From Janibacter limosus (GTDB taxonomy: Bacteria; Actinomycetota; Actinomycetes; Actinomycetales; Dermatophilaceae), in the NCBI RefSeq assembly GCF_004295485.1, contig NZ_CP036164.1, positions 248,001-312,000 of the forward strand: a DNA stretch of 64,000 nucleotides, in the 5' to 3' direction. A model generated the notes under the pieces. That model was given only the letters and a program-made list of their open reading frames with translations. It had not been told where the DNA came from and searched no databases. The translations under genes were made by a program, and so were the position numbers. Shown here in pieces: positions 52,611-61,511 of the stretch. Every line of letters begins with the position of its first letter. Position 1 is the first letter of the stretch.

Positions 52611-55391
52611 ATGGCCACCAAGCTCGTCATCGTGGAGTCACCCGCCAAGGCCAAGACCATTGGTGGGTACCTCGGCTCGGACTACGTCGTCGAGGCGTCG
52701 GTGGGCCACATCCGCGACATCCCGACCCCCTCCGAGATGCCGGCGGAGATGAAGAAGGGCCCCTTCGGCCGCTTCGGGATCAACATCGAGGAGGGCTTCG
52801 AGCCCTTCTACGTCGTCGACCCGGACAAGAAGAAGAAGGTCGCCGAGCTCAAGCGCCTGCTCAAGGACGCCGACACCCTCTACCTCGCCACAGATGAGGA
52901 CCGTGAGGGCGAGGCCATCGCCTGGCACCTCCTCGAGACACTCAAGCCCAAGGTCCCCGTGAAGCGGATGGTCTTCCACGAGATCACCAAGGAGGCCATC
53001 CAGCGCGCGGTCGAGGAGACCCGCGAGCTGGACATCGACCTGGTCAACGCCCAGGAGACCCGCCGCATCCTCGACCGTCTCTACGGCTACGAGGTCTCGC
53101 CGGTCCTGTGGCGCAAGGTCAAGGCAGGCCTGTCCGCCGGTCGCGTCCAGTCGGTCGCGACCCGCATCGTCGTCGAGCGTGAGCGCGAGCGGATGGCCTT
53201 CAAGGTCGCCTCGTACTGGAGCGTCGAGGGCACCTTCAGCTCGACGTCCGCTCCCTTCGCCGCACGGCTTGCCTCCCTCGACGGGACCAAGGTCGCCACC
53301 GGAAGCGACTTCGACGACACCGGATCGCTCAAGGGCACCGCCCGGCAGCTGGACGAGCGGGCCGCGACCGCGGTCGCCGAGGCCACGATCGCCGCCGCGG
53401 TCACGGTCTCGTCCGTCACGGAGAAGCCCTACACCCGCCGGCCGTACGCCCCCTTCACCACCTCGACGCTGCAGCAGGAGGCCGGTCGCAAGCTCGGCCT
53501 GGGCGCCAAGGCGGCCATGGGCGTGGCGCAGAAGCTGTACGAGAACGGCTACATCACCTACATGCGTACCGACAGCACCAACCTGTCGGGCTCCGCGATC
53601 GCTGCCGCCCGCGGCCAGGCCAGGGACATGTACGGCGCCGACTTCGTCCCGGAGTCGCCGCGTGTCTACGGCAAGAAGTCGAAGAACGCCCAGGAGGCGC
53701 ACGAGGCGATCCGCCCCGCCGGGGACCGCTTCCGCACCCCCGCCCAGGTGGCCGGCGAGCTGCGCGGTGACCAGTTCAAGCTCTACGAGCTGATCTGGAA
53801 GCGGACCGTCGCCTCGCAGATGGCCGACGCCAAGGGCTCGACCGCGACGATCAAGCTGGGCGCCGACCTCGGCGGGTGCGAGGTCGCCACGACGGCCGAG
53901 TACTCGGCCTCGGGCACGGTCATCACCTTCAAGGGCTTCCTGGCCGCCTACGAGGAGGGCACCGACGAGCCGCGAGAGTCCAAGAAGGACGGCGAGGCAC
54001 GTCTGCCGAAGCTCTCCGAGGGCGCAGCGGTCGACGTCGTCGACGCCAACGCCTCGGGGCACGAGACCTCGCCGCCCGCGCGCTACACCGAGGCCTCCCT
54101 CGTGAAGAAGATGGAAGAGCTCGGCATCGGCCGACCCTCCACCTATGCCTCGACGATCAGCACCATCCAGGACCGTGGGTACGTCCGCAAGAAGGGGAGT
54201 GCCCTGGCTCCGACGTGGCTCGCCTTCGCCGTGACCCGGCTCATGGAGGTCCACTTCAGCCGCCTCGTCGACTACCGCTTCACCGCCTCGATGGAGGAGG
54301 ACCTCGACGAGATCGCCTCCGGCTCGGCCGAGCGGGTGGCGTGGCTGCAGCGCTTCTACTACGGCGACGGCCAGGGCAGCGAGGGGCTCGCCAGCCTCGT
54401 CTCGGACCTGGGCGACATCGACGCCCGCGCGATCTCGACGATCGACATCGGCGACGGCATCGTCGTCCGCGTCGGTCGGTACGGCCCGTACGTCGAGGAG
54501 GTCGTGCCGAAGGGGGTTGACCCTGCCACCGGTGAGGTCACCGACGAGACCAAGACGACGCCGGCGCCCAAGCGGGCGACGATCAACGACGACGTGGCCC
54601 CCGACGAGCTGACGCCGGCGATGGCCCGCGAGTTCCTCGCGGCCGCTGCCGACGACGGGCGGGTGCTCGGGCAGGACCCCGAGACCGGTCGCGAGGTCAT
54701 CGTCAAGAACGGCCGCTACGGGCCCTTCGTCACCGAGGTGCTCGAGGAGGCCGCGGACGACAAGCCCAAGCGTGGCAAGGCGAAGGCCAAGCCGCGCACG
54801 GCCTCGCTCTTCAAGAGCATGGACCCGGCCACCGTCGACCTGGAGCAGGCGCTGCGCCTGCTCTCCCTTCCTCGCACCCTCGGCACGGTCACCGAGACCA
54901 CGACCGCGGAGGACGGCACCGAGACGCAGGTCGAGGTGCCGATCACGGCGCAGAACGGCCGCTACGGCCCGTACCTGAAGAAGGGGACCGACTCGCGCTC
55001 GATCGAGACCGAGGAGCAGATCTTCGCGATGACCCTCGAGGAGGCGCTCGCGATCTATGCCCAGCCCAAGCAGCGTGGGCGGGCCGCCGCCAAGCCGCCC
55101 CTGGCCGAGTTCGGCGAGGACCCGGTGAGCGGCAAGAAGGTCGTCGTCAAGGACGGTCGCTTCGGTCCCTACGTCACCGACGGTGAGACAAATGCCACGC
55201 TGCGCCGTGACGACGAGCCCGAGACGCTCACTGCCGAGCGGGCCTACGAGCTGATCGCGGAGAAGCGGGCCAAGGGGCCCAGCACCCGCAAGAAGTCGGC
55301 GAAGAAGGCGACCAAGAAGGCCGCGAAGAAGACCGTGAAGAAGGCCGCGGCGAAGAAGACCGCCAAGAAGACGGCGGCCAAGAAGTCCTGA
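52611..55391 (+). CDS. topA: DNA topoisomerase I
   Basis: A 926-residue type IA topoisomerase relaxing negative supercoils. The TOPRIM domain (KLVIVESPAKAKTIGGYL and DEDREGEAIAWH) is followed by the catalytic domain with the active-site Tyr317 in ITYMRTDSTN. The C-terminal part has no zinc fingers but four topo-C repeats (NGRYGPFV, NGRYGPYL, DGRFGPYV and an earlier GRYGPYVEE). The tail of about 40 residues is built of Lys/Ala repeats (KKAAKKTVKKAA), as in other actinobacteria, where it aids processivity. ATG at 52611 after GGAATGAGG. Confidence 0.97.
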   Translation: MATKLVIVESPAKAKTIGGYLGSDYVVEASVGHIRDIPTPSEMPAEMKKGPFGRFGINIEEGFEPFYVVDPDKKKKVAELKRLLKDADTLYLATDEDREGEAIAWHLLETLKPKVPVKRMVFHEITKEAIQRAVEETRELDIDLVNAQETRRILDRLYGYEVSPVLWRKVKAGLSAGRVQSVATRIVVERERERMAFKVASYWSVEGTFSSTSAPFAARLASLDGTKVATGSDFDDTGSLKGTARQLDERAATAVAEATIAAAVTVSSVTEKPYTRRPYAPFTTSTLQQEAGRKLGLGAKAAMGVAQKLYENGYITYMRTDSTNLSGSAIAAARGQARDMYGADFVPESPRVYGKKSKNAQEAHEAIRPAGDRFRTPAQVAGELRGDQFKLYELIWKRTVASQMADAKGSTATIKLGADLGGCEVATTAEYSASGTVITFKGFLAAYEEGTDEPRESKKDGEARLPKLSEGAAVDVVDANASGHETSPPARYTEASLVKKMEELGIGRPSTYASTISTIQDRGYVRKKGSALAPTWLAFAVTRLMEVHFSRLVDYRFTASMEEDLDEIASGSAERVAWLQRFYYGDGQGSEGLASLVSDLGDIDARAISTIDIGDGIVVRVGRYGPYVEEVVPKGVDPATGEVTDETKTTPAPKRATINDDVAPDELTPAMAREFLAAAADDGRVLGQDPETGREVIVKNGRYGPFVTEVLEEAADDKPKRGKAKAKPRTASLFKSMDPATVDLEQALRLLSLPRTLGTVTETTTAEDGTETQVEVPITAQNGRYGPYLKKGTDSRSIETEEQIFAMTLEEALAIYAQPKQRGRAAAKPPLAEFGEDPVSGKKVVVKDGRFGPYVTDGETNATLRRDDEPETLTAERAYELIAEKRAKGPSTRKKSAKKATKKAAKKTVKKAAAKKTAKKTAAKKS

Positions 55392-55433
55392 TCACGAGGG
55401 TGGGTCCGGCAGCGCGAGCCGTTGCCGGGTCCA

Positions 55434-55447
55434 ATACCCGTGGGTAT
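55434..55447. promoter_or_regulatory. ATACCC-N2-GGGTAT inverted repeat
   Basis: A 6+2+6 inverted repeat 34 bp before the SCP2 gene. Its second arm overlaps a TATGGT hexamer that could be the -10 of that gene. The half-sites resemble CsoR/RcnR-type operators, but the spacing is shorter. Confidence 0.5.
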
Positions 55448-55480
55448 GGTCGCCTCGACCGCGCACCAGAGGAGCTGCAC

Positions 55481-55933
55481 ATGGACCTGGACCCGTCGAC
55501 ATTCGAGTCGATGACCCCGCAGGAGTTCGCCCGGACCGTCAAGGCGATGTCCGACAACGAGATCGCCGAGGTGATGCGCGGCGAGCACCGGGTGCCGATC
55601 CTGGACGCGATCTTCGGACGATTCCCCGAGCTCTTCCGCGCGGACAAGGCGGGGGCACTGAGCGCCGTCATCCAGTTCCGCATCACCGGTGGACCCGACG
55701 ACCACCCCCACGACACCTACGAGGTCGTCATCGACGACGGTGCCTGCTCGATCTCGGACGCCCCCGGCGAGCAGTTCGACGCGTCGCTGATGATGGCGCC
55801 GCCGGAGTTCACCAAGATCGCCACCGGTCGAGGCAACCCGACGATGCTCGTGATGCGGGGCAAGATCAAGGTCAAGGGCGACATCGCCGTGGCCGCCAAG
55901 TTCCCGACACTCTTCGACATCCCGAAGGCGTGA
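55481..55933 (+). CDS. SCP2 sterol-binding domain protein
   Basis: A 150-residue protein. The N-terminal half is helical (TPQEFARTVKAMSDNEIAEVM), and the C-terminal half has the SCP2 lipid-binding strand pattern (CSISDAPGEQFDASLMMAPPEFTKIATGRGNPTMLVMRGKIKVKGD). SCP2 domains bind acyl chains or lipids. It is eight bases upstream of an acyl-CoA synthetase gene, so it may deliver or hold its substrate. The ATG at 55481 follows AGAGGAGC; the open frame upstream is not supported. Confidence 0.87.
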   Translation: MDLDPSTFESMTPQEFARTVKAMSDNEIAEVMRGEHRVPILDAIFGRFPELFRADKAGALSAVIQFRITGGPDDHPHDTYEVVIDDGACSISDAPGEQFDASLMMAPPEFTKIATGRGNPTMLVMRGKIKVKGDIAVAAKFPTLFDIPKA

Positions 55934-55940
55934 CACCGCA

Positions 55941-57509
55941 ATGAATCCCCTGATCATCGCCAAGACCATGGCCAAGCGCGGCATGCTCAACCCCGGGCCG
56001 CCCGTCGCCCAGGTCAAGCAGCTGACCGCACTGAAGAAGTGGGGCTTCGGCCTCGCCGGCGAGCTGCGCCAGGCCGCCAACCGCTCCCCGGAGACGGTCG
56101 CCGTCATCGACGAGACCCGCGGCGAGACGACCTATGCGCAGCTGCTCGCCAACTCCGAGAAGATCGCCGTCATCCTGCGGGAGATGGGCTTCGGTCCCGG
56201 TGACCGGATCGGCCTGCTGGCCCGCAACCACGTGCAGGCCATCGAGGTCATGACCGCCACCTCGGCCGTCGGGATCGACCTCGTCCTGGGCAACACCGGC
56301 CTGGCCGGGCCGCAGCTCGCGGTCGTCCTGGAGCAGCAGGGCGTCAAGGCGCTCATCCACGACGACGAGTTCGCCGAGGTCGTCGCCCACCTGCCCGAGT
56401 CGATGCCCAAGGTCACCGAGACCGAGCTGGCCAGCCGGGTGGCGCAGACCGCGCGGCCCGACTCCCTCCCGGTCCCGGCGAAGGGGGGCCGCACGGTCAT
56501 CCTGACGTCCGGCACCACCGGTACGCCGAAGGGCGCCGCCCGCAAGACCCCGGGTGGCTTCGGTCCGCTGATCTCGATCATCGACCGGATCCCGCTCCGC
56601 GCGCACGACCGGATCCTGATCTCCGCGCCGATCTTCCACACGTGGGGCTACGCCGCGATGCAGCTGTCGATGGCACTGCGCGCCACGATCATCCTGCAGC
56701 GCCGCTTCAAGCCCGAGTCCGCCCGCGCGGCCCTCGACGAGCTGCAGCCCGACGCGATGTTCGCCATCCCCGTCATGCTGCAGCGGATGATGGAGCTGCC
56801 GAGCGACCCGGCCGCCCGATCGCGACGCAGGCTGCGCGTCGTCGCGACCTCCGGATCGGCCTACCCGTCCGGCTTCACGACGAAGTTCATGGACGAGTAC
56901 GGCGACGTCCTCTACAACCTCTACGGGTCCACCGAGGCCTCCTGGGTCTGCATCGCGACCCCGGAGCACATGCGGCGCGACGCCAACACCGCTGGCACCC
57001 CGCCCCTGGGCACCGTCGTCAAGATCCTCGACGAGGACGGCCGCGAGGTCGCCCCGGGCGAGAAGGGCCGGATCTTCTGCGGCAACGAGCTCGTCTTCGA
57101 CGGGTACACCAACGGCAACACCAAGGACTTCATCGACGGGCTCGTCTCGACCGGCGACATGGGCCACGTCGAGGGCGACCTGTACTTCGTCGACGGGCGT
57201 GACGACGACATGATCGTCAGCGGCGGCGAAAACGTGTACCCCATCGAGGTCGAGGGCCTGCTCGCCGAGCACCCGGCCGTGCGCGAGATCTCGGTCATCG
57301 GTGTGCCGGACCCCGACTTCGGTCAGCGGCTCGCGGTCTTCGTCGCGCTCAACGAGGGTCACGAGCTCTCGGCCGACGAGCTCAAGGACCACGTGCGCGC
57401 CCACCGGGCCCGCCACTGCGTCCCGCGCGAGGTCGTCTTCATGGACGAGCTGCCGCGCAACGCGACGGGCAAGATCCTCAACCGGGAGCTGCGCAAGCAC
57501 TTCGCTTGA
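55941..57509 (+). CDS. fatty acyl-CoA synthetase (AMP-binding, FadD-like)
   Basis: A 522-residue ANL-superfamily ligase. The P-loop ILTSGTTGTPKGAARK and the adenylate motif YNLYGSTEASW, with GLVSTGDMGHVEGDLYFVDGRDDDMI and the C-terminal catalytic Lys in PRNATGKILNREL, are all present. The N-terminus is helical and without a signal. The closest type is the FadD2-like ligases of actinobacteria, activating fatty acids. It forms an operon with the SCP2 gene. Followed by the inverted repeats at 57541-57754. Confidence 0.9.
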   Translation: MNPLIIAKTMAKRGMLNPGPPVAQVKQLTALKKWGFGLAGELRQAANRSPETVAVIDETRGETTYAQLLANSEKIAVILREMGFGPGDRIGLLARNHVQAIEVMTATSAVGIDLVLGNTGLAGPQLAVVLEQQGVKALIHDDEFAEVVAHLPESMPKVTETELASRVAQTARPDSLPVPAKGGRTVILTSGTTGTPKGAARKTPGGFGPLISIIDRIPLRAHDRILISAPIFHTWGYAAMQLSMALRATIILQRRFKPESARAALDELQPDAMFAIPVMLQRMMELPSDPAARSRRRLRVVATSGSAYPSGFTTKFMDEYGDVLYNLYGSTEASWVCIATPEHMRRDANTAGTPPLGTVVKILDEDGREVAPGEKGRIFCGNELVFDGYTNGNTKDFIDGLVSTGDMGHVEGDLYFVDGRDDDMIVSGGENVYPIEVEGLLAEHPAVREISVIGVPDPDFGQRLAVFVALNEGHELSADELKDHVRAHRARHCVPREVVFMDELPRNATGKILNRELRKHFA

Positions 57510-57540
57510 TGGGCCCTGCCTGCCCTCGGTCCAGCTGGGT

Positions 57541-57626
57541 GCGGGTGAAGGGCAAGGGATGGCCCCAAGACTCCGGCCGTGGACGGACTGCGTCATGAGT
57601 CGGGCCATCCCCTTGCCTTCACCCGC
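57541..57626. repeat. inverted repeat with 25-bp arms after the acyl-CoA synthetase gene
   Basis: 57541-57565 and 57602-57626 are near-perfect complements, both containing GCGGGTGAAGG and GATGGCCC; mismatches come from a shift of one G. The 36-bp loop itself has a GACTC/GAGTC pair. Confidence 0.8.
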
Positions 57627-57644
57627 TTCTCCGGTTCCATCGGG

Positions 57645-57754
57645 CTACTTGCGGGTACGACGTGCACTTGTCAGGTGACCGCGATGAAGTCCCCCGGAAT
57701 TGCGGGAGTCGTCGGCGCGAGGCGACGAGAGGTGCACGTCGTACCCGCAAGTAG
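57645..57754. repeat. perfect 23-bp inverted repeat with 64-bp loop
   Basis: 57645-57667 (CTACTTGCGGGTACGACGTG...) is the exact reverse complement of 57732-57754. The loop holds a shorter CCCGG/CGGGAG-type pairing. It ends 21 bp before the glycosylase start. Together with 57541-57626 it fills nearly the whole 266-bp intergenic region. Confidence 0.9.
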
Positions 57755-57775
57755 CTACTAGGGATCGGAGCGGCG

Positions 57776-58213
57776 ATGCGGTTGTGGAGCCTGGATCCTG
57801 CCCAGCTGGACCGGGCGGCGCTCGTCTCGGGCTGGCGCGAGGGGCTGCTCGCGCAGGCCGTGCTGCTCGGACGGACGAAGGGGTACACGCGCCACCCGCA
57901 GCTCGAGCGCTTCCGTGAGCTCGACGAGCCGGCGACGGGTGTCATCACCTGGCTGGCCGGGCTGGCCGACGAGGCCGACCGGCGCGGCTACCGCTTCGAC
58001 CGCACCCGTCTGGCCGGGGTCGCCGACGAGACCCTGCGCATGACCGTCACCGACGGGCAGCTCGCGCTGGAGTACCAGCACCTGCTCGCCAAGTGCGACC
58101 AGCGTGCGCCCGAGTGGGCGGCACGGCTGAGGACGGAGCCGGCCCGACCGCACCCGGTCTTCGAGGTCGTCGAGGGCCCGGTCGCCTCGTGGGAGCGGGC
58201 CGTCCTGCCCTGA
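57776..58213 (+). CDS. pyrimidine dimer DNA glycosylase (endonuclease V family)
   Basis: A 145-residue protein opening with MRLWSLDPAQLDRAALVSGWREGLLAQAVLLGRTKGYTRHPQL, the signature of the Pyr_excise family related to T4 endonuclease V (DenV). These excise UV-induced pyrimidine dimers and cut the abasic site. The Glu in WREGLLAQ corresponds to a key position. The C-terminus is less conserved. The ATG at 57776 follows ATCGGAGC. With nth and the MrfA-like helicase it is the third repair gene of the window. Confidence 0.85.
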   Translation: MRLWSLDPAQLDRAALVSGWREGLLAQAVLLGRTKGYTRHPQLERFRELDEPATGVITWLAGLADEADRRGYRFDRTRLAGVADETLRMTVTDGQLALEYQHLLAKCDQRAPEWAARLRTEPARPHPVFEVVEGPVASWERAVLP

Positions 58214-58255
58214 GCCCGGCCTCGAGCCGGACCCGAGCCCGGCCTCGAGCCTGAC

Positions 58256-59596
58256 TCAGAGCCAGGCGCCGAAGGCCAGCGGCTCGCGGGTGAATCGGTA
58301 GGTCGCCCAGTTGAAGTGGCTCACCGCTCCCGACTCGTCGCGCTGCACCCGCAGCAGCTCGCCGCTCTCGCGGCCGGAGACCGTGCGATAGCGGTCGGTG
58401 CCGTCGGGCTCCAGGATCGACGGCGGCTGCTCCTTGGGCTGACCGGCCACGCGCGCCTCGAGCTTGCCCTCCCGCACCGACAGCACGAAGTGGGTCCCCT
58501 CCGAGTACCAGTGCCCGAGCAGCGGGACGAGGTCCTCGGGGACCGTGGTGCCGGGCTGCCACGGCTCGGGGACGACGGGTTCGCGCTCGATCGCGATGGT
58601 GGCGAGCTCGATCGCGGCGGCACCCGGCGCCACGGGCGCGGAGTTGTTCATGAAGATCAGGCCGGTCGTCGCCGAGGAGCGCTCGGTGAAGACGCCCGTG
58701 ATCGAGCCGGGCCAGCCGCCGGTGTGGCCGACCCAGGTGCGCCCCTCGTGGCGGACGAGCTGCAACCCCAGACCCCACGCGGAGGTCCAGCCGATCGGGT
58801 CCGACATGACCTGCGGCTGGCACATCTCCTCGAGGGTGTCGGGGGAGAGGATCTCGTCCACCGGGGCCGCGATGAAGCCGCCCCACCGCGCCATGTCGGT
58901 CAGGGTCGAGCGCAGCCCACCGGCCGGGTCCATGGCGCGCGCCTCGAAGACCGGCTCCTCGAGCGGCACATCGGCGAAGGGGGGCACGTAGTACCCCTTT
59001 GCCCGGCGCCCGGACGGGAGCGTCCCGGTGCGCGTCATCTCGAGCGGGTCGAGGATCCGACGGCGGATCGAGTCCTCCCACGAGCACCCGTCGAGGCGGG
59101 AGATGATCTCGCCGAGGACGGAGAAGGCGAGGTTGGAGTAGTGCCAGCGGTCGTGCGGTCGGCCCACGCGCTCCGCCCCGGGCCATCCCGTCAGCAGCTC
59201 CTCGCGGCTGGGCATGACCATGGTGTCGAAGACGTCGCCGACCGGCTCGCGCTGCATCCCGGAGGTGTGCGAGAGCAGCTGGCGGATCGTCACGCGGGCG
59301 TGCGAGCTGTCGGACAGGTGGGTCTCGACGGTGTCGTCGAGGTCGAGGCGGCCCTCGTCGCGCAGTGCCATGACGGCCACGGCGGTGAAGGTCTTGGAGT
59401 TGCTCGCGACGGCGTACTGGGTGTCGGCGTCGGGTGCGTCCCCGGGGGAGGCGAGGTCGATCGTCCCGACCCCGGTGGACCACTCCAGGGCGCCCGCGCG
59501 GGCCACCCCGGCCGCGAGGCCAGGGACCCGCCCATCGGTCTGGGCGGTCAGGGCGCGGATGGTGAGGGCTCGGCCGGTCTCGTCGCTGAAACTCAT
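58256..59596 (-). CDS. serine beta-lactamase-like hydrolase
   Basis: A 446-residue class C beta-lactamase/DD-peptidase fold protein: SxxK motif SNSKTF at about residue 67, YxN motif YSNLAF at about 155, and GHTGGWPG in place of the KTG box at about 290. The C-terminal ~100 residues form a separate beta-rich domain. There is no signal peptide, so it is probably an intracellular esterase or peptidase rather than a resistance enzyme. The ATG at 59596 lies seven bases after TACGTT on the minus strand. Confidence 0.87.
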   Translation of the reverse strand: MSFSDETGRALTIRALTAQTDGRVPGLAAGVARAGALEWSTGVGTIDLASPGDAPDADTQYAVASNSKTFTAVAVMALRDEGRLDLDDTVETHLSDSSHARVTIRQLLSHTSGMQREPVGDVFDTMVMPSREELLTGWPGAERVGRPHDRWHYSNLAFSVLGEIISRLDGCSWEDSIRRRILDPLEMTRTGTLPSGRRAKGYYVPPFADVPLEEPVFEARAMDPAGGLRSTLTDMARWGGFIAAPVDEILSPDTLEEMCQPQVMSDPIGWTSAWGLGLQLVRHEGRTWVGHTGGWPGSITGVFTERSSATTGLIFMNNSAPVAPGAAAIELATIAIEREPVVPEPWQPGTTVPEDLVPLLGHWYSEGTHFVLSVREGKLEARVAGQPKEQPPSILEPDGTDRYRTVSGRESGELLRVQRDESGAVSHFNWATYRFTREPLAFGAWL

Positions 59597-59603
59597 GATC
59601 CCC

Positions 59604-59649
59604 AACGTATCGCCGGCTGGTCCCGGGTGTCCGACCGGTGCCATAGGGT
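59604..59649. promoter_or_regulatory. divergent leaderless promoters of the hydrolase and tmk
   Basis: TACGTT on the minus strand (59609-59604) ends seven bases before the hydrolase ATG, and TAGGGT on the plus strand (59644-59649) ends seven bases before the tmk GTG. Confidence 0.6.
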
Positions 59650-59656
59650 CGACGAC

Positions 59657-60274
59657 GTGACGGACAGTGGCTACTTCATCGCCTTCGAGGGCGGCGACGG
59701 CGCGGGCAAGTCGACGCAGGTGCGTCACCTCGTGGCGGCGCTCGAGGAGGCCGGTCGCGAGGTCGTCGTGACCCGCCAGCCGGGCGGCACGACGCTGGGC
59801 TCCGCGCTGCGCGACCTCGTGCTGCACGGTGAGCACATCACCCCACGCGCCGAGGCACTGATCTTCGCCGCGGACAAGGCCCAGCACGTCCAGGAGGTGA
59901 TCCTCCCTTCGCTCGCCCGCGCAGCGGTGGTCGTCACCGATCGCTACACCGACTCCTCCGTCGCCTACCAGGGCGCCGGGCGCTCGCTGGGCGCGGACGA
60001 GGTGGCCCACCTGCAGTCATGGGCCGTCGGTGGGCTGACCCCGCACCTCACCGTGCTCGTCGACGTCGACCCGGGCGAAGGGAGGCGTCGTCGCGGTGGC
60101 ACGCACGACCGGATGGAGTCGGAGGCCGACGCCTTCCACGCTGCGGTTCGTGAGCACTTCCTGGCGATGGCGAAGGGAGCCCCCGAGCGTTATCTCGTCG
60201 TCGACGGCTCCGCCCCGGCGCTCGAGATCGCCGCGCAGGTCCGGCAGCGACTGGTCCGGGAGGGTGTGCTGTGA
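59657..60274 (+). CDS. tmk: thymidylate kinase
   Basis: A 205-residue kinase converting dTMP to dTDP. The P-loop is EGGDGAGKST (residues 10-19), TRQPGGTTLG is the substrate loop, and TDRYTDSSVAYQGAGR the DR(Y/F) motif. The LID GEGRRRRGGTHDRME is Arg-rich. The length is normal. GTG at 59657, seven bases after TAGGGT, is leaderless. The stop overlaps holB (GTGA), a common pairing. Confidence 0.95.
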   Translation: MTDSGYFIAFEGGDGAGKSTQVRHLVAALEEAGREVVVTRQPGGTTLGSALRDLVLHGEHITPRAEALIFAADKAQHVQEVILPSLARAAVVVTDRYTDSSVAYQGAGRSLGADEVAHLQSWAVGGLTPHLTVLVDVDPGEGRRRRGGTHDRMESEADAFHAAVREHFLAMAKGAPERYLVVDGSAPALEIAAQVRQRLVREGVL

Positions 60275-61443
60275 GCGCCCCGGTCGCCGATCAGCAGCCC
60301 CCGATCTGGCGCGATGTCGTCGGCCAGACCCAGACGATCCAGACCCTCCAGCGCGCCGTCAGCGACGCGGCCGCGATGACCCACGCGTGGCTCTTCACCG
60401 GGCCGCCCGGGTCCGGCCGATCGACTGCGGCGCGGGCCTTCGCCGGGGCGCTGCTGTGCCCTGCCGGTGGCTGCGGCGAGTGCCGCGAGTGCCGGACGGC
60501 GCTCGACGGCACGCACGCCGATGTCGACGTGCTGGCCACCGAGGCACTGTCGATCGGTGTCGCCGCCACCCGCGACCTCGTCCAGCTGGCGGGTCGCTCG
60601 CCGAGCGTCGGCCGGTACCGGATCATCCTCATCGAGGACGCCGACCGCCTGACCGAGCAGTCCGGCAACGCCCTGCTCAAGGCCCTCGAGGAGCCGACGC
60701 CCCGGACCGTGTGGCTGCTGTGCGCCCCGAGCCTCGAGGACGTGCTCATCACGGTGCGCTCGCGCTCGCGGCACGTGCGGCTGCGCACCCCCCCGGTCGC
60801 CGAGGTCTCCCGGCTGCTGCAGCGCCGCGACGGCATCGACCCCGGCATGGCGACCTATGCCGCACGAGCCGCCCAGAGCCACATCGGGCTGGCCAAGCGA
60901 CTGGCCACCGACGAGGGCGCGCGCATCCGGCGGCGCGACACGATCGCCATGTCCGCGCGCATCCGCGGCGTCTCCGACGCCGTCGGCGCCGCCGCCGACC
61001 TGCTCCAGATCGCCGAGCAGGAGCGTGACCGCACCCTCGAGACCCGAGGCGCCGCGGAGAAGCAGCGTCTCCTCGAGACGCTCGGCGCCGACCCGAGCGC
61101 CCGGACCCAGCCCCCGCACGTGCGGGCCCAGGTCAGCGCGCTGGAGAAGGAGCAGAAGACGCGGGCCACTCGCTTCACCCGCGACATGATCGACCGCGCC
61201 CTCGTCGACCTGCTCTCGGTCTACCGCGACGCGCTCGTCCTGCACGCCGGGTCACCTGTGGCCCTGGTCAACGAGGACGCCCGGCCCGTCGTCGAGGAGG
61301 TCGCTCGCTCGTTCAGCGGCGAGGGCCTGCTCCTGAGCATGGAGGCGATCGCCACTGCGCGCGAGCGCATCGCGGCCAATGTCGCGCCGCTGCTGGCGCT
61401 CGAGGCCATGGCCGTGTCGCTGCAGCTGCCTGCTGCTCGTTAG
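60271..61443 (+). CDS. holB: DNA polymerase III subunit delta prime
   Basis: A 390-residue clamp-loader subunit. The AAA+ core has GPPGSGRSTAARAFAG as a P-loop-like sequence lacking the usual Lys (Arg in its place), the zinc-binding CPAGGCGECRECR, IIEDADRL (atypical Walker B) and a sensor-1 region with CAPSLEDVLITVRSR. The missing P-loop Lys is normal for delta prime, which does not hydrolyse ATP. It is translationally coupled to tmk. Confidence 0.94.
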   Translation: MSAPVADQQPPIWRDVVGQTQTIQTLQRAVSDAAAMTHAWLFTGPPGSGRSTAARAFAGALLCPAGGCGECRECRTALDGTHADVDVLATEALSIGVAATRDLVQLAGRSPSVGRYRIILIEDADRLTEQSGNALLKALEEPTPRTVWLLCAPSLEDVLITVRSRSRHVRLRTPPVAEVSRLLQRRDGIDPGMATYAARAAQSHIGLAKRLATDEGARIRRRDTIAMSARIRGVSDAVGAAADLLQIAEQERDRTLETRGAAEKQRLLETLGADPSARTQPPHVRAQVSALEKEQKTRATRFTRDMIDRALVDLLSVYRDALVLHAGSPVALVNEDARPVVEEVARSFSGEGLLLSMEAIATARERIAANVAPLLALEAMAVSLQLPAAR

Positions 61444-61498
61444 ACCGCTCGGTGGCGTCGGCCGGTGAGCGCTGATCCGGAGCGGGACAGGCGGCAGG

Positions 61499-61504
61499 TA
61501 GCGT
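61499..61504 (+). promoter_or_regulatory. -10 hexamer of a leaderless promoter (secreted peptidase)
   Basis: TAGCGT ends seven bases before the ATG at 61512. Confidence 0.55.
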
Positions 61505-61511
61505 CTGGGCC

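Noticed and set aside
57645-57754. Insertion sequence ends
   Set aside because: The inverted repeats enclose only 64 bp with no transposase, and no target-site duplication is evident.
58256-59596. Beta-lactam resistance gene
   Set aside because: There is no signal peptide and no KTG box; it fits the broad serine-hydrolase/esterase group.
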